Source of the DNA: Paracoccus sp. MC1862
Lineage (GTDB): Bacteria > Pseudomonadota > Alphaproteobacteria > Rhodobacterales > Rhodobacteraceae
Length of the DNA: 64,000 nucleotides
NCBI RefSeq assembly: GCF_016617715.1
Contig: NZ_CP067225.1
Span: 434,001 to 498,000 of the forward strand
Reading direction: 5' to 3'
Shown: positions 16,797 to 25,028 of the stretch, one piece after another
Layout: each line of letters starts with the position of its first letter
How positions within the stretch are numbered: position 1 is the first letter of the stretch
Made by a program: the position numbers and the translations under genes
The notes under the pieces: model-generated
Told to the model about the DNA's origin: nothing
The model's database searches: none
The model's input: only the letters and a program-made list of their open reading frames with translations

Positions 16797-16842
16797 AATT
16801 GTGGCAATGCCGCCATGCGAAGGTTGCATGACGGCAACAATT
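16797..16842. other. Long imperfect inverted repeat after the LysR gene
   Basis: 11-bp stem TGCCGCCATGC/GCATGACGGCA (one G-T pair) with a 7-nt loop, extended by AATTGT/ACAATT with a 5-nt bulge. It begins 10 bp after the lysR stop. Without a T-run it may be a 3' stability hairpin or a protein-binding site. Confidence 0.5.
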
Positions 16843-16851
16843 CGCTGATGT

Positions 16852-17778
16852 TCAGCTTTCTTCCTGGTTGCGGCGCATGGCGGTAATCTCCTCAAGGACG
16901 AAGTCGCGGAATGCTGCAACGCGGCGCGAGGTGCGCAACTCTTCGGGGAAAGCTAGGAACACCGGAACCTCGCTTGATTCGACATCGGGCAGGACCCGGA
17001 CCAGATACGGCATCTCGTGTTCCATGTAGTTCGGCAGGATGCCGATTCCCACATGGCTCAGCACTCCCTGCAGCACGCCGAAGTAGCTGTTGACCAGCAA
17101 CGTGGTGCTGCCGTGCTGGGCCAGCAGTCCCTGTGCCAGAACCGCCCCGGCATGGACCTGCGGCGTCGTGGGATTCTGGCAGATCAGGCGGTGCGTTGCC
17201 AGTTCCTCGACCTTCTGCGGCAGGCCCATGCGTTCGGCATATTCGGGCGAGGCGTAAAGCCGCATGCGGATGTTCAGCAGCCGCCGCCGGATCAGGTCGG
17301 CCTGGCTGGGTTCCTTCATCCGAATCGCCACGTCAGCCTCGCGCATCGGCAGGTCCAGCACCCGTTCTTCCAGCAGCAGGTCGATCTTGAGATCGGGATA
17401 GCGCTCGTAGAGCTTGGCCAGTCGCGGCACCAGCCATAGCGTGCCGAAGCCGGTGGTGGTCGTCACCTTCAGCTCGCCGAAGACATGTTCCTCGCTGTCG
17501 CGGATGCGGGCGGCGGTGGTGTCGAGCTTGCGGTTCATGGCCTTGGTGGCGTCGAACAGCATCTCGCCCTGTTCGGTCAGGATCAGCCCGCGGGCATGGC
17601 GGTGGAACAGGGTTGTGCCAAGCCCCTCCTCAAGCGCGCGGATCTGCCGACTGACCGCCGACTGGGACAGGTGCAGAACGTCGCCCGCATGGGTCAGGCT
17701 GCCCGCTTCTGCAACGGCATGGAAGATGCGCAGCTTGTCCCAGTCCAACGGGTTCATACCTTGGTGCATCCCTGCCAT
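16852..17778 (-). CDS. LysR-family transcriptional regulator
   Basis: The 308-residue product has an N-terminal winged helix-turn-helix (about residues 9-68: LRIFHAVAEAGSLTHAG, LSQSAVSRQIRALEE) and a periplasmic-binding-like effector domain. It is divergent from the indolepyruvate oxidoreductase gene with 109 bp between the starts, and a LysR-type T-N11-A site lies in that gap, so it very likely controls that gene and itself; the effector is unknown. ATGs at 17769 and 17757 are alternative starts; the last one begins MNPLDWDKLR, as many homologues do. Confidence 0.9.
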   Translation of the reverse strand: MAGMHQGMNPLDWDKLRIFHAVAEAGSLTHAGDVLHLSQSAVSRQIRALEEGLGTTLFHRHARGLILTEQGEMLFDATKAMNRKLDTTAARIRDSEEHVFGELKVTTTTGFGTLWLVPRLAKLYERYPDLKIDLLLEERVLDLPMREADVAIRMKEPSQADLIRRRLLNIRMRLYASPEYAERMGLPQKVEELATHRLICQNPTTPQVHAGAVLAQGLLAQHGSTTLLVNSYFGVLQGVLSHVGIGILPNYMEHEMPYLVRVLPDVESSEVPVFLAFPEELRTSRRVAAFRDFVLEEITAMRRNQEES

Positions 17779-17830
17779 GCGTTCTGCGCAACTGATAGAC
17801 GCAAGGCGGGGAAGAACAAAGGTCTTTATC

Positions 17831-17847
17831 GGTCAACGTAACTGACC
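17831..17847. promoter_or_regulatory. Probable LysR-type operator
   Basis: Inverted repeat GGTCA-N7-TGACC containing a T-N11-A core (TCA...TGA), in the gap between the divergent lysR and indolepyruvate oxidoreductase genes. A TATATT -10-like box follows at 17849-17854 with only a weak -35, as expected for an activator-dependent promoter. Confidence 0.6.
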
Positions 17848-17887
17848 TATATTGGCGTCCAGCCGTCCAGCTTTGAGAGGAAGCACG

Positions 17888-20800
17888 ATGAGCATCCAGG
17901 ACATCACCCTTGCCGACCGCTTCGACCTGACCAAGCGCCATGTGCTGCTGAACGGCACGCAGGCACTGGTGCGGCTGATGCTGATGCAGGCGGCGCGCGA
18001 CAAGGCTGCCGGACTGAACACGGCGGGTCTGGTGACGGGCTATCGCGGCTCTCCGCTGGGCGGGGTGGACCTGCAGATGATGCGGTCGAGGAAGCTGCTG
18101 GAGCCTGCGGACATCCTGTTCCAGCCCGGGCTGAACGAGGATCTGGCCGCGACCGCGATCTGGGGCAGTCAGCAGGCGGAACTGCGTGGCGAGGGCAAAT
18201 ACGACGGCGTCTTCGCGCTGTGGTATGGCAAGGGTCCGGGCGTGGACCGTTCCGGCGACGTGATGCGGCATGGCAACATGGCGGGCTCGTCGAAACATGG
18301 CGGCGTCGTCATGGCGATGGGGGACGACCACACCGGCGAATCATCGACCGTGCTGCACCAGTCCGACTGGGCGATGGTGGACGCCTATATCCCCGTCCTG
18401 TCGCCCGCGGGCGTGCAGGAGATCCTGGACTTCGGCCTTTACGGCTGGGCGCTGAGCCGCTTCGCGGGCGTCTGGACCGGCCTCAAGACCATGAAGGACA
18501 CGGTCGAGGCGACAAGCGTCGTGGATGGCGACCCCTTCCGCATGAGCTTCGTGACCCCCGACGACTTCGCCATGCCCGAAGGTGGGCTGAACATCCGCTT
18601 GGGCGACACGCCGGTGGCGCAGGAAGCGCGGATGATCGACTACAAGCGTTTCGCAGCCGAGGCCTTCGCCCGCGCGAACCGCATCGACCGCCGCGTCTGG
18701 GGCAAGCCCGGCGCGAAGATCGGCATCTGCGCCGCCGGAAAGAACTGGCTCGACGTGGTCCATGCCCTGTCGCTGCTGGGGCTGGATCAGGCCGAGGCGG
18801 AACGGCTGGGCATCACCACCTACAAGATCGGGCAGACCTGGCCCTTGGACATGACCAGCTTCCACGAATGGGCCGAGGGGCTGGACCTCATCATCGTGGT
18901 CGAGGAAAAGCGCAAGCTGATCGAGGTGCAGGTCAAGGAGGCGATCTTCGACGACCGCCGCGGCCGCCGCGTCTATGGCTGGCACAAGGGCGACACCTGG
19001 GAACACGGGCGCAGGCTGGAGCTGTTCCCGACCCGCTATGCCCTGGACCCGGTGCTGATCGCGCAGCGGCTGGGCGACATCCTGATCGAGGAAGGCCGTC
19101 GCACCGACCGGCTGGAAGCCATGCTGTCGAAGCTGGCCGAGACGCGCCGCAACGACAACGCCCCCGAGGTCGCCACGCGGACGCCGTGGTTCTGCTCGGG
19201 TTGCCCGCACAACAGTTCGACCAAGGTGCCCGAGGGCAGCCGCGCCTATGCGGGGATCGGCTGCCACTACATGGTGCAATGGATGGACCGGGAAACCACC
19301 GGCTTCACCCAGATGGGCGGCGAGGGCGCGAACTGGATTGGCGAGGCGCCGTTTTCCCAGCGCCCCCATGTGTTCCAGAACCTCGGCGACGGAACCTACA
19401 ACCATTCCGGCAGCCTTGCGATCCGCGCCGCGAAGGCGGCGGGCACCAACATCACCTACAAGATCCTGTTCAACGACGCCGTCGCCATGACCGGCGGCCA
19501 GCCGAACGAGGGCGAACTGACCGCCCCCCAGATCGTGCGCGAGTTGCAGGCGATCGACGTGCCCGTGGTGCTGGTCTACGACGAGAAAGAGGAAATCGAC
19601 CGCGACCTGTTCCCCAAGGGACTGCGTTTCGAGGAACGCGCGAACCTGATGGAGGTGCAGCGGGAACTGTCGCAGCAGCCCGGCGTCACGGCCATGGTCT
19701 ATGTCCAGACCTGCGCCGCCGAAAAGCGCCGCCGCCGCAAGAAGGGCAAGTTCGCCGATCCCGACCGCCGCGTCTGGATCAACCCCGAGGTCTGCGAGGC
19801 CTGCGGCGACTGCTCGGTGCAGTCGAACTGCGTCTCGGTCGTGCCCTTCGACACCAAGCTGGGCCGCAAGCGCGCCATCGACCAGTCGTCCTGCAACAAG
19901 GATTACAGCTGCGTCAAAGGCTTCTGCCCCAGCTTCGTCAGCGTTTCGGGCGGCAAGCTGAGGAAGCCCGCAGCCGAGGCGCTGCATCTGCCGGACCTGC
20001 CCGCGCCTGCGCTGCCGGCGATCAATGGCACCCACAACCTTGTCATCACCGGCGTGGGCGGCACCGGCGTCGTGACCATCGGCGCGGTGCTGGCGCAGGC
20101 CGCGCAGCTTGACGGCAAGGGCGCGGGGATGATGGAGATGGCGGGCCTCGCCCAGAAGGGCGGCGCGGTCCACATCCACCTGCGGCTGGCGAACGATCCC
20201 GCCGACATCAGCGCCATCCGCGTCGCGGTGGGCGAGGCCGACGCCATCATCGGCGGCGACCTTGTGGTCACGGCGGGGGCCAAGACCATCGGCCTGATGA
20301 CCGGCACCCGCACCGGCGCCGTGGTCAACGAGCACGAGATCATCACCGGCGAGTTCACCCGCGTCCGCGACTTCCGCGTGCCCGCCGACCGGCTGAAGAT
20401 GTCGCTGCAGGCGCGTCTGGGTGAGAAGGTATTCTTCCTCGACGCCTCGAAGCTGGCCGAGCGGTACCTGGGCGATTCGATCTATTCGAACATGCTCATC
20501 ACCGGGGCGGCCTGGCAGCAGGGGCTGATCCCGCTGTCCGAGGAAGCGATCCTGCGCGCCATCGACCTGAACGGCGCCAAGGCCGAGGAAAACAAGCGCG
20601 CCTTCCACATCGGCCGCTGGGCGATCCTTCACCCGGAACAGGCCGCGCCTGCGCCCGTCAACGTGGAACGCTTCGATCCCGTCGCCTATCGGGCGAACCG
20701 GCTGGTCGGCTATCAGGGACCGAAGCTCAAGCGCCGCTTCCTCAAGCTGGTGGACATGGCACCTCCCGAACTGCGCGAAACGGTGGCTGAAAGCTTCTAT

Positions 20801-21301
20801 CGCCTGCTGGCGGTCAAGGACGAATACGAGGTCGCCCGCCTGCACCTGACCACCACCGAGGGCGTGGCCCGGACCTTCGAGGGCGACACCAAGCTGACCT
20901 TCCACATGGCGCCGCCGTTCATGGGCGGCAAGGACCCGGAAGGGCGGCCAAAGAAGCGCGAGTTCGGGGCGTGGATGCTGCCGGTGTTCCGCACGCTGTC
21001 CTCGCTGCGCGGCTTGCGCGGCACGCCGCTGGACGTCTTCGGCTGGCAGGCTGAACGCCGCCATGAACGCGCGCTCGCCCGTCAGTATGAGCAGGACATG
21101 GCCGAGGTGCTGCCCAAGGTGACGCCCGCGACGATCGAGATCGCCCGTGAACTCGCCGCCCTGCCACAGCAGATCCGCGGCTATGGCTTCATCAAGGACG
21201 CGGCGGCCGAAAAGGCGCAGGTGCGGCGGGACGAGTTGCTGGCGGCCTTCCGCGCCGGGGGCTGGCCGTCGCTGCCCGAGATGCGGATCGCGGCCGAGTG
21301 A
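17888..21301 (+). CDS. Indolepyruvate ferredoxin oxidoreductase, fused alpha-gamma type
   Basis: Large cytoplasmic enzyme (1137 residues) that oxidatively decarboxylates aryl-2-oxoacids from aromatic amino acids to acyl-CoA, passing electrons to ferredoxin. From N to C: a pyruvate-ferredoxin-oxidoreductase-like domain (GLVTGYRGSPLGGVD), a TPP-binding region with CSGCPHNSST and GIGCHYMVQW (about 435-460), an iron-sulfur segment with CEACGDC, NC and CVKGFCPSF (about 635-690), and a gamma domain opening ITGVGGTGVVTIG (about 720). The C-terminal ~200 residues match the family extension. GAGAGGAAG precedes the ATG. It is divergent from, and probably controlled by, the LysR gene. Confidence 0.92.
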   Translation: MSIQDITLADRFDLTKRHVLLNGTQALVRLMLMQAARDKAAGLNTAGLVTGYRGSPLGGVDLQMMRSRKLLEPADILFQPGLNEDLAATAIWGSQQAELRGEGKYDGVFALWYGKGPGVDRSGDVMRHGNMAGSSKHGGVVMAMGDDHTGESSTVLHQSDWAMVDAYIPVLSPAGVQEILDFGLYGWALSRFAGVWTGLKTMKDTVEATSVVDGDPFRMSFVTPDDFAMPEGGLNIRLGDTPVAQEARMIDYKRFAAEAFARANRIDRRVWGKPGAKIGICAAGKNWLDVVHALSLLGLDQAEAERLGITTYKIGQTWPLDMTSFHEWAEGLDLIIVVEEKRKLIEVQVKEAIFDDRRGRRVYGWHKGDTWEHGRRLELFPTRYALDPVLIAQRLGDILIEEGRRTDRLEAMLSKLAETRRNDNAPEVATRTPWFCSGCPHNSSTKVPEGSRAYAGIGCHYMVQWMDRETTGFTQMGGEGANWIGEAPFSQRPHVFQNLGDGTYNHSGSLAIRAAKAAGTNITYKILFNDAVAMTGGQPNEGELTAPQIVRELQAIDVPVVLVYDEKEEIDRDLFPKGLRFEERANLMEVQRELSQQPGVTAMVYVQTCAAEKRRRRKKGKFADPDRRVWINPEVCEACGDCSVQSNCVSVVPFDTKLGRKRAIDQSSCNKDYSCVKGFCPSFVSVSGGKLRKPAAEALHLPDLPAPALPAINGTHNLVITGVGGTGVVTIGAVLAQAAQLDGKGAGMMEMAGLAQKGGAVHIHLRLANDPADISAIRVAVGEADAIIGGDLVVTAGAKTIGLMTGTRTGAVVNEHEIITGEFTRVRDFRVPADRLKMSLQARLGEKVFFLDASKLAERYLGDSIYSNMLITGAAWQQGLIPLSEEAILRAIDLNGAKAEENKRAFHIGRWAILHPEQAAPAPVNVERFDPVAYRANRLVGYQGPKLKRRFLKLVDMAPPELRETVAESFYRLLAVKDEYEVARLHLTTTEGVARTFEGDTKLTFHMAPPFMGGKDPEGRPKKREFGAWMLPVFRTLSSLRGLRGTPLDVFGWQAERRHERALARQYEQDMAEVLPKVTPATIEIARELAALPQQIRGYGFIKDAAAEKAQVRRDELLAAFRAGGWPSLPEMRIAAE

Positions 21302-21306
21302 AGTGA

Positions 21307-21330
21307 AGGCCGGGCCTTGCGGCTCGGCCT
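21307..21330 (+). other. Hairpin just after the indolepyruvate oxidoreductase stop
   Basis: 10-bp stem AGGCCGGGCC/GGCTCGGCCT (one G-T pair) with a TTGC loop, 5 bp after the stop and 9 bp before a GGGGATATTTG repeat. Confidence 0.5.
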
Positions 21331-21339
21331 GCCTCTGGC

Positions 21340-21364
21340 GGGGATATTTGACCGAAGAAGAAAA
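21340..21364 (+). repeat. Intergenic repeat copy 3 (closest to consensus)
   Basis: GGGGATATTTG-ACCG-AAGAAGAA, 38 bp after the indolepyruvate oxidoreductase stop, sense orientation, flanked by hairpins on both sides. Confidence 0.65.
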
Positions 21365-21396
21365 CCGGGGGCTTCGCGGCCTCCGGTTTCCTGATT
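21365..21396. terminator. Bidirectional intrinsic terminator
   Basis: Stem CCGGGGGC/GCCTCCGG (one G-T pair) with loop TTCGCG. On the plus strand it is followed by TTTCCTGATTT; on the minus strand by TTTTCTTC. It can end both the convergent indolepyruvate oxidoreductase and ilvN transcripts. Confidence 0.75.
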
Positions 21397-21969
21397 TCAG
21401 ACGGCGGCCTGCCTTCCGCGCGAGAGGGCGGCGACGCCGGTGCGGGCCACCTCGGCCAGTCCCAGCGGGCGCATCAGTTCGGCAAAGGCATCGAGCTTCT
21501 CAGACGTGCCGGTAATCTCGAAAACGAAGCTTTCCAATGTCGAATCAACCACTTTCGCGCGGAAGATGTCGCTTATTCTCAGCGCCTCGACCCGCTTCTC
21601 GCCGCCGCCGATCACCTTGAACAGGCCCAGCTCGCGCTCGACCGAAGGCCCCTCGACGGTCAGGTCGTGGACCTCATGCACGGGCACGATGCGGCCAAGC
21701 TGCGCCTTGATCTGCTCGATCACCTCTGGCGTGCCCCGCGTGACCAGCGTGATGCGGGACCGGTGGCCGGTATGATCCACCTCGGCCACGGTCAGGCTGT
21801 CGATGTTGTAGCCGCGCCCCGAGAACAGACCGATCACGCGGGCAAGCGCCCCCGCCTCGTTGTCCACGATGATTGCGAGCGTGTGCCGTTCCTCGCCTGC
21901 CGCATGGTAGTCGCGCAGGTCATAGGCGGAATGGCTGGATGCGCCGCGTTCAAGTTTCAGTGCCGACAT
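21397..21969 (-). CDS. ilvN: Acetolactate synthase small (regulatory) subunit
   Basis: Regulatory subunit of acetohydroxyacid synthase, giving valine feedback control of branched-chain amino acid synthesis. The 190-residue product has an N-terminal ACT domain (HTLAIIVDNEAGALARVIGLFSGRGYNI, about 29-57) and the family C-terminal domain (LMRPLGLAEVARTGVAALSRG). It follows ilvI by 10 bp, so the two form an operon. Confidence 0.96.
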   Translation of the reverse strand: MSALKLERGASSHSAYDLRDYHAAGEERHTLAIIVDNEAGALARVIGLFSGRGYNIDSLTVAEVDHTGHRSRITLVTRGTPEVIEQIKAQLGRIVPVHEVHDLTVEGPSVERELGLFKVIGGGEKRVEALRISDIFRAKVVDSTLESFVFEITGTSEKLDAFAELMRPLGLAEVARTGVAALSRGRQAAV

Positions 21970-21979
21970 GATCGCCCCC

Positions 21980-23743
21980 TTACACCAGAACCGCGCCGTC
22001 GGACTGGATGGCGGTGCCGATGTCTTCGGCCGCCTCCTGGTCGCCCAGCAGCATCTCGTTATGCGGCTTGCCCGAGGGGATCATCGGGAAGCAGTTCTCG
22101 TGCTTTTCCACCAGCACGTCCAGGATGAAAGGCCCGTCATAGTCGATCATCTCGCGGATCGCGTCGTCCAGATCCGCCGGATCGCTGACCTGCCGGCCCT
22201 TGCAGCCGAAGGCCTCGGCCAGCTTCACGAAATCGGGCAGGCTCTCGCTCCAGGACTGGCTGTAGCGCTCGCCATGCAGAAGCTGCTGCCACTGGCGCAC
22301 CATGCCAAGGCGCTCGTTGTTCAGGATGAACTGCTTGACGGGCGCGCGGAACTGGATGGCCGTCCCCATTTCCTGCATGTTCATCAGCCAGCTTGCATCG
22401 CCCGCGACGTTGATGACCAGCGCATCGGGATGCGCCACCTGCACGCCGATGGACGCGGGCAGGCCATAGCCCATGGTCCCCAGCCCTCCGCTTGTCATCC
22501 AGCGGTTCGGCCCCTCGAAGTTCAGGTATTGCGCCGCCCACATCTGGTGCTGGCCGACCTCGGTGGTGATGTAGCGGTCGTGGTCCCTGGTCAGCGCATC
22601 AAGCCGCTGCATCGCGTATTGCGGCTTGATGAGGCTGTCGGAGTTGCGATAGCTCAGGCAGTCCTTGGCCCGCCATTGCTCGATCTGCGCCCACCACTGC
22701 TGCACGGCGGGGTTGGTCTTGCGGCCGCGCGACTTCCAGATCTTCAGCAGGTCTTCCAGCACATGGCCCACGTCGCCGATGATGGGCAGGTCCACGCGGA
22801 TGACCTTGTTGATGCTGCTGGGGTCGATATCGACATGAACCTTGACCGAGCCGGGCGAGAAATCCGCGATCCGCCCGGTGATCCGGTCGTCGAAGCGGGC
22901 GCCGAGGTTGATCATCAGGTCACAGCCGTGCATGGCCATGTTGGCCTCGTAAAGGCCGTGCATCCCCAGCATTCCCAGCCAGCTTTTCCCGCTGGCCGGA
23001 TAGGCCCCCAGGCCCATCAGCGTCGAGGTGACGGGGAAACCCGTCGCATCCACCAGTTCCGTCAGCAACTGGCTCGCTGCAGGACCCGAGTTGATGACGC
23101 CGCCGCCGGTGTAGAAGATCGGCCGCTCGGCGCGCTCGATCAGTTCGGCCAGCCGGGTGATCGCCCCGATGTCGCCCTTGCGGGGCGGCTGATAGCGCGC
23201 GGGCTCGATCTGCTTCGGGCCGACATAGGTGCCGGTCGCGAACTGCACGTCCTTGGGGATGTCGATCAGCACCGGCCCCGGCCGACCCGAGGTCGCCACG
23301 TGGAAGGCGCGGTGCAGCGTCCCGGCTAGGCTGTCGGTGTCCTTCACCAGCCAGTTGTGCTTGGTGCAGGGACGGGTGATGCCGACCGTATCGGCCTCCT
23401 GGAACCCATCGGTGCCGATCATGAAGGTCGGAACCTGCCCCGACAGCACCACAAGCGGGATCGAATCCATCAGCGCGTCGGTCAGCCCCGTCACCGCGTT
23501 GGTCGCGCCGGGACCCGAGGTCACCAGCACCACGCCGGGCTTGCCGGTGGAGCGCGCATAGCCCTCGGCCATGTGGACGGCGCCCTGTTCATGGCGGACG
23601 AGGATGTGCTTGATGTCGTTCTGCTGGAAAATCTCGTCATAGATCGGAAGGACCGCGCCGCCGGGATAGCCGAATACGGTATCGACGCCCTGATCCCTCA
23701 GCGCCTCGACCACCATTCTTGCACCCGTCATGCTTCGGGACAT
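21980..23743 (-). CDS. ilvI: Acetolactate synthase large (catalytic) subunit
   Basis: TPP- and FAD-dependent enzyme making acetolactate or acetohydroxybutyrate, the first common step for valine, leucine and isoleucine. The 587-residue product has [13 protein letters not shown] with the catalytic glutamate in [15 protein letters not shown], the TPP/Mg motif [17 protein letters not shown], and RLGMVRQWQ. The start ATG 23743 has an AGGGGG site about 7 nt upstream. A strong promoter lies 60-90 bp upstream; the short leader shows no leader peptide or attenuator. Confidence 0.96.
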   Translation of the reverse strand: MSRSMTGARMVVEALRDQGVDTVFGYPGGAVLPIYDEIFQQNDIKHILVRHEQGAVHMAEGYARSTGKPGVVLVTSGPGATNAVTGLTDALMDSIPLVVLSGQVPTFMIGTDGFQEADTVGITRPCTKHNWLVKDTDSLAGTLHRAFHVATSGRPGPVLIDIPKDVQFATGTYVGPKQIEPARYQPPRKGDIGAITRLAELIERAERPIFYTGGGVINSGPAASQLLTELVDATGFPVTSTLMGLGAYPASGKSWLGMLGMHGLYEANMAMHGCDLMINLGARFDDRITGRIADFSPGSVKVHVDIDPSSINKVIRVDLPIIGDVGHVLEDLLKIWKSRGRKTNPAVQQWWAQIEQWRAKDCLSYRNSDSLIKPQYAMQRLDALTRDHDRYITTEVGQHQMWAAQYLNFEGPNRWMTSGGLGTMGYGLPASIGVQVAHPDALVINVAGDASWLMNMQEMGTAIQFRAPVKQFILNNERLGMVRQWQQLLHGERYSQSWSESLPDFVKLAEAFGCKGRQVSDPADLDDAIREMIDYDGPFILDVLVEKHENCFPMIPSGKPHNEMLLGDQEAAEDIGTAIQSDGAVLV

Positions 23744-23804
23744 TTCCGACCCCCTTGTTCGCGGAAAACCTGCGGCAGGGCAGACTGCTCTGCTGCGCCG
23801 CCGC

Positions 23805-23833
23805 AAGCTAGATGGCACCGCAGCAAGCGTCAA
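23805..23833 (-). promoter_or_regulatory. Predicted ilvI-ilvN promoter
   Basis: TTGACG-N17-TAGCTT on the minus strand in the bpt-ilvI gap, with an AT-rich stretch just upstream. Leader length about 54 nt. Confidence 0.6.
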
Positions 23834-23898
23834 TGGCCGCAAAGAAAAATGTCTGCCGATCATGGGAAAACGAAATAATCTTTCGTTGCCTTTGGATG

Positions 23899-24717
23899 TC
23901 ATTCCTGCGGCAGGTGAATCCGGGCGACCTGTTCCACGATGGGGTCGATCGACAGCGGATGCGTCTCGCCCTCGTGATCCTCGGGGCGGCCGATGTCCTG
24001 CCAGACGCCGCCCTTGTGGATCTCCAGCGCGCTGAACCCGGCCTTGTAAGCCATCTTGCGGCTGCCCGGCACCCAGTAGCCCAGGTAGACGTAGGGTAGC
24101 CCGGCCTCGCGCGCCATCGCGACATGATCGAGGATCATGAACGAGCCGAGACTGTCGGCCACGCGCATCGGGTCGTAGAAGCTGTAGACGAGGCTGAGGC
24201 CGTCATCGAGGATGTCGGTCAGGCAGACCGCCGACAAGGGGGCCTCGGCCGGACTGCTTCCGGCGTCGCGATATTCGAAGACGCGGGTGCGGACCGGCGT
24301 TTCCTCGATCATCGCGGCGAACTCGAAAATGTCCATGTCGGCCATGCCGCCGTCCGCATGGCGGTGGTCGAGATAGCGGCGGAACAGCTCGAACTGTTCT
24401 TCGGTCGCCCAGGCGCTTGTGCCGAGGCGCGCAAGCCCCTTGTTGCGCTTCAGCACCCGGCCTTGGCTGCGGCTGGGCTGGAAGTCGCGGACCCGGATGC
24501 GCGCCGACATGCAGGCCACGCAGCTTTCGCAACTGGGCCGGTAGACGACATTCTGCGATCGCCGGAAGCCTTGGCGCGACAGGGCGTTGTTCAACTCGCG
24601 CGCGCGGTCGCCTGTGAGCGCCGTGAACAGCTTCCGCTCGGCCCGACCGTGCAGGTAGGGGCAGGGCTGCGGGGCCGTGACATAGAACTGCGGCGCACTG
24701 GAAGGGGTGTGCCGCAT
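23899..24717 (-). CDS. bpt: Aspartate/glutamate leucyltransferase Bpt
   Basis: Adds leucine from leucyl-tRNA to proteins with N-terminal Asp or Glu, feeding the ClpS/ClpAP N-degron pathway; resembles eukaryotic arginyltransferase (ATE) and is often annotated as such. The 272-residue product has the N-terminal cysteines of CPYL and [28 protein letters not shown], and [19 protein letters not shown] in the C-terminal acyltransferase fold. The start ATG 24717 was chosen over the preceding GTG because homologues begin MRHT. Confidence 0.92.
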   Translation of the reverse strand: MRHTPSSAPQFYVTAPQPCPYLHGRAERKLFTALTGDRARELNNALSRQGFRRSQNVVYRPSCESCVACMSARIRVRDFQPSRSQGRVLKRNKGLARLGTSAWATEEQFELFRRYLDHRHADGGMADMDIFEFAAMIEETPVRTRVFEYRDAGSSPAEAPLSAVCLTDILDDGLSLVYSFYDPMRVADSLGSFMILDHVAMAREAGLPYVYLGYWVPGSRKMAYKAGFSALEIHKGGVWQDIGRPEDHEGETHPLSIDPIVEQVARIHLPQE

Positions 24718-24720
24718 CAC

Positions 24721-25028
24721 CCGCCCCGCCGGTTCTGGGCCGGGTCATTCGCAAGGCCGGGATGGCGGACGGGGAAGGAAAGCATGCGCGGCAGCCGGAT
24801 CTTCGCGAAGGACCTGGAATGGAAGGACGGTAGCAACAGAAACCGGGCGCGCCAAGCGCAACCCGTCACGATCATACGCCACGACATATGGGTTTGCGCG
24901 CGGATTTCCAGTCGCCTTCGCAGGATGAGGGCAAGCGCGGCTGCACGGCGGTCGGATCGCCGGTCCTGCACAACTGCCAGCGCCGCTTGCCGCATTGACG
25001 ATGGCCCCCGCCGCTCTAGGGTCGGGGC
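24721..25028. other. 308-bp intergenic region between bpt and glnE
   Basis: Divergent gap. The glnE promoter lies at its right end. I see no convincing ORF, hairpin or repeat in the rest; the composition is like its surroundings. Confidence 0.5.
24995..25022 (+). promoter_or_regulatory. Predicted glnE promoter, leaderless spacing
   Basis: TTGACG-N16-TAGGGT. The -10 box ends 7 nt before the A of the glnE ATG, so the mRNA should begin at the start codon. Confidence 0.6.

Noticed and set aside
23744..23804. Possible attenuator in the ilvI leader
   Set aside because: The leader after the predicted start is only about 54 nt, with no leader peptide rich in Ile, Val or Leu codons and no terminator.
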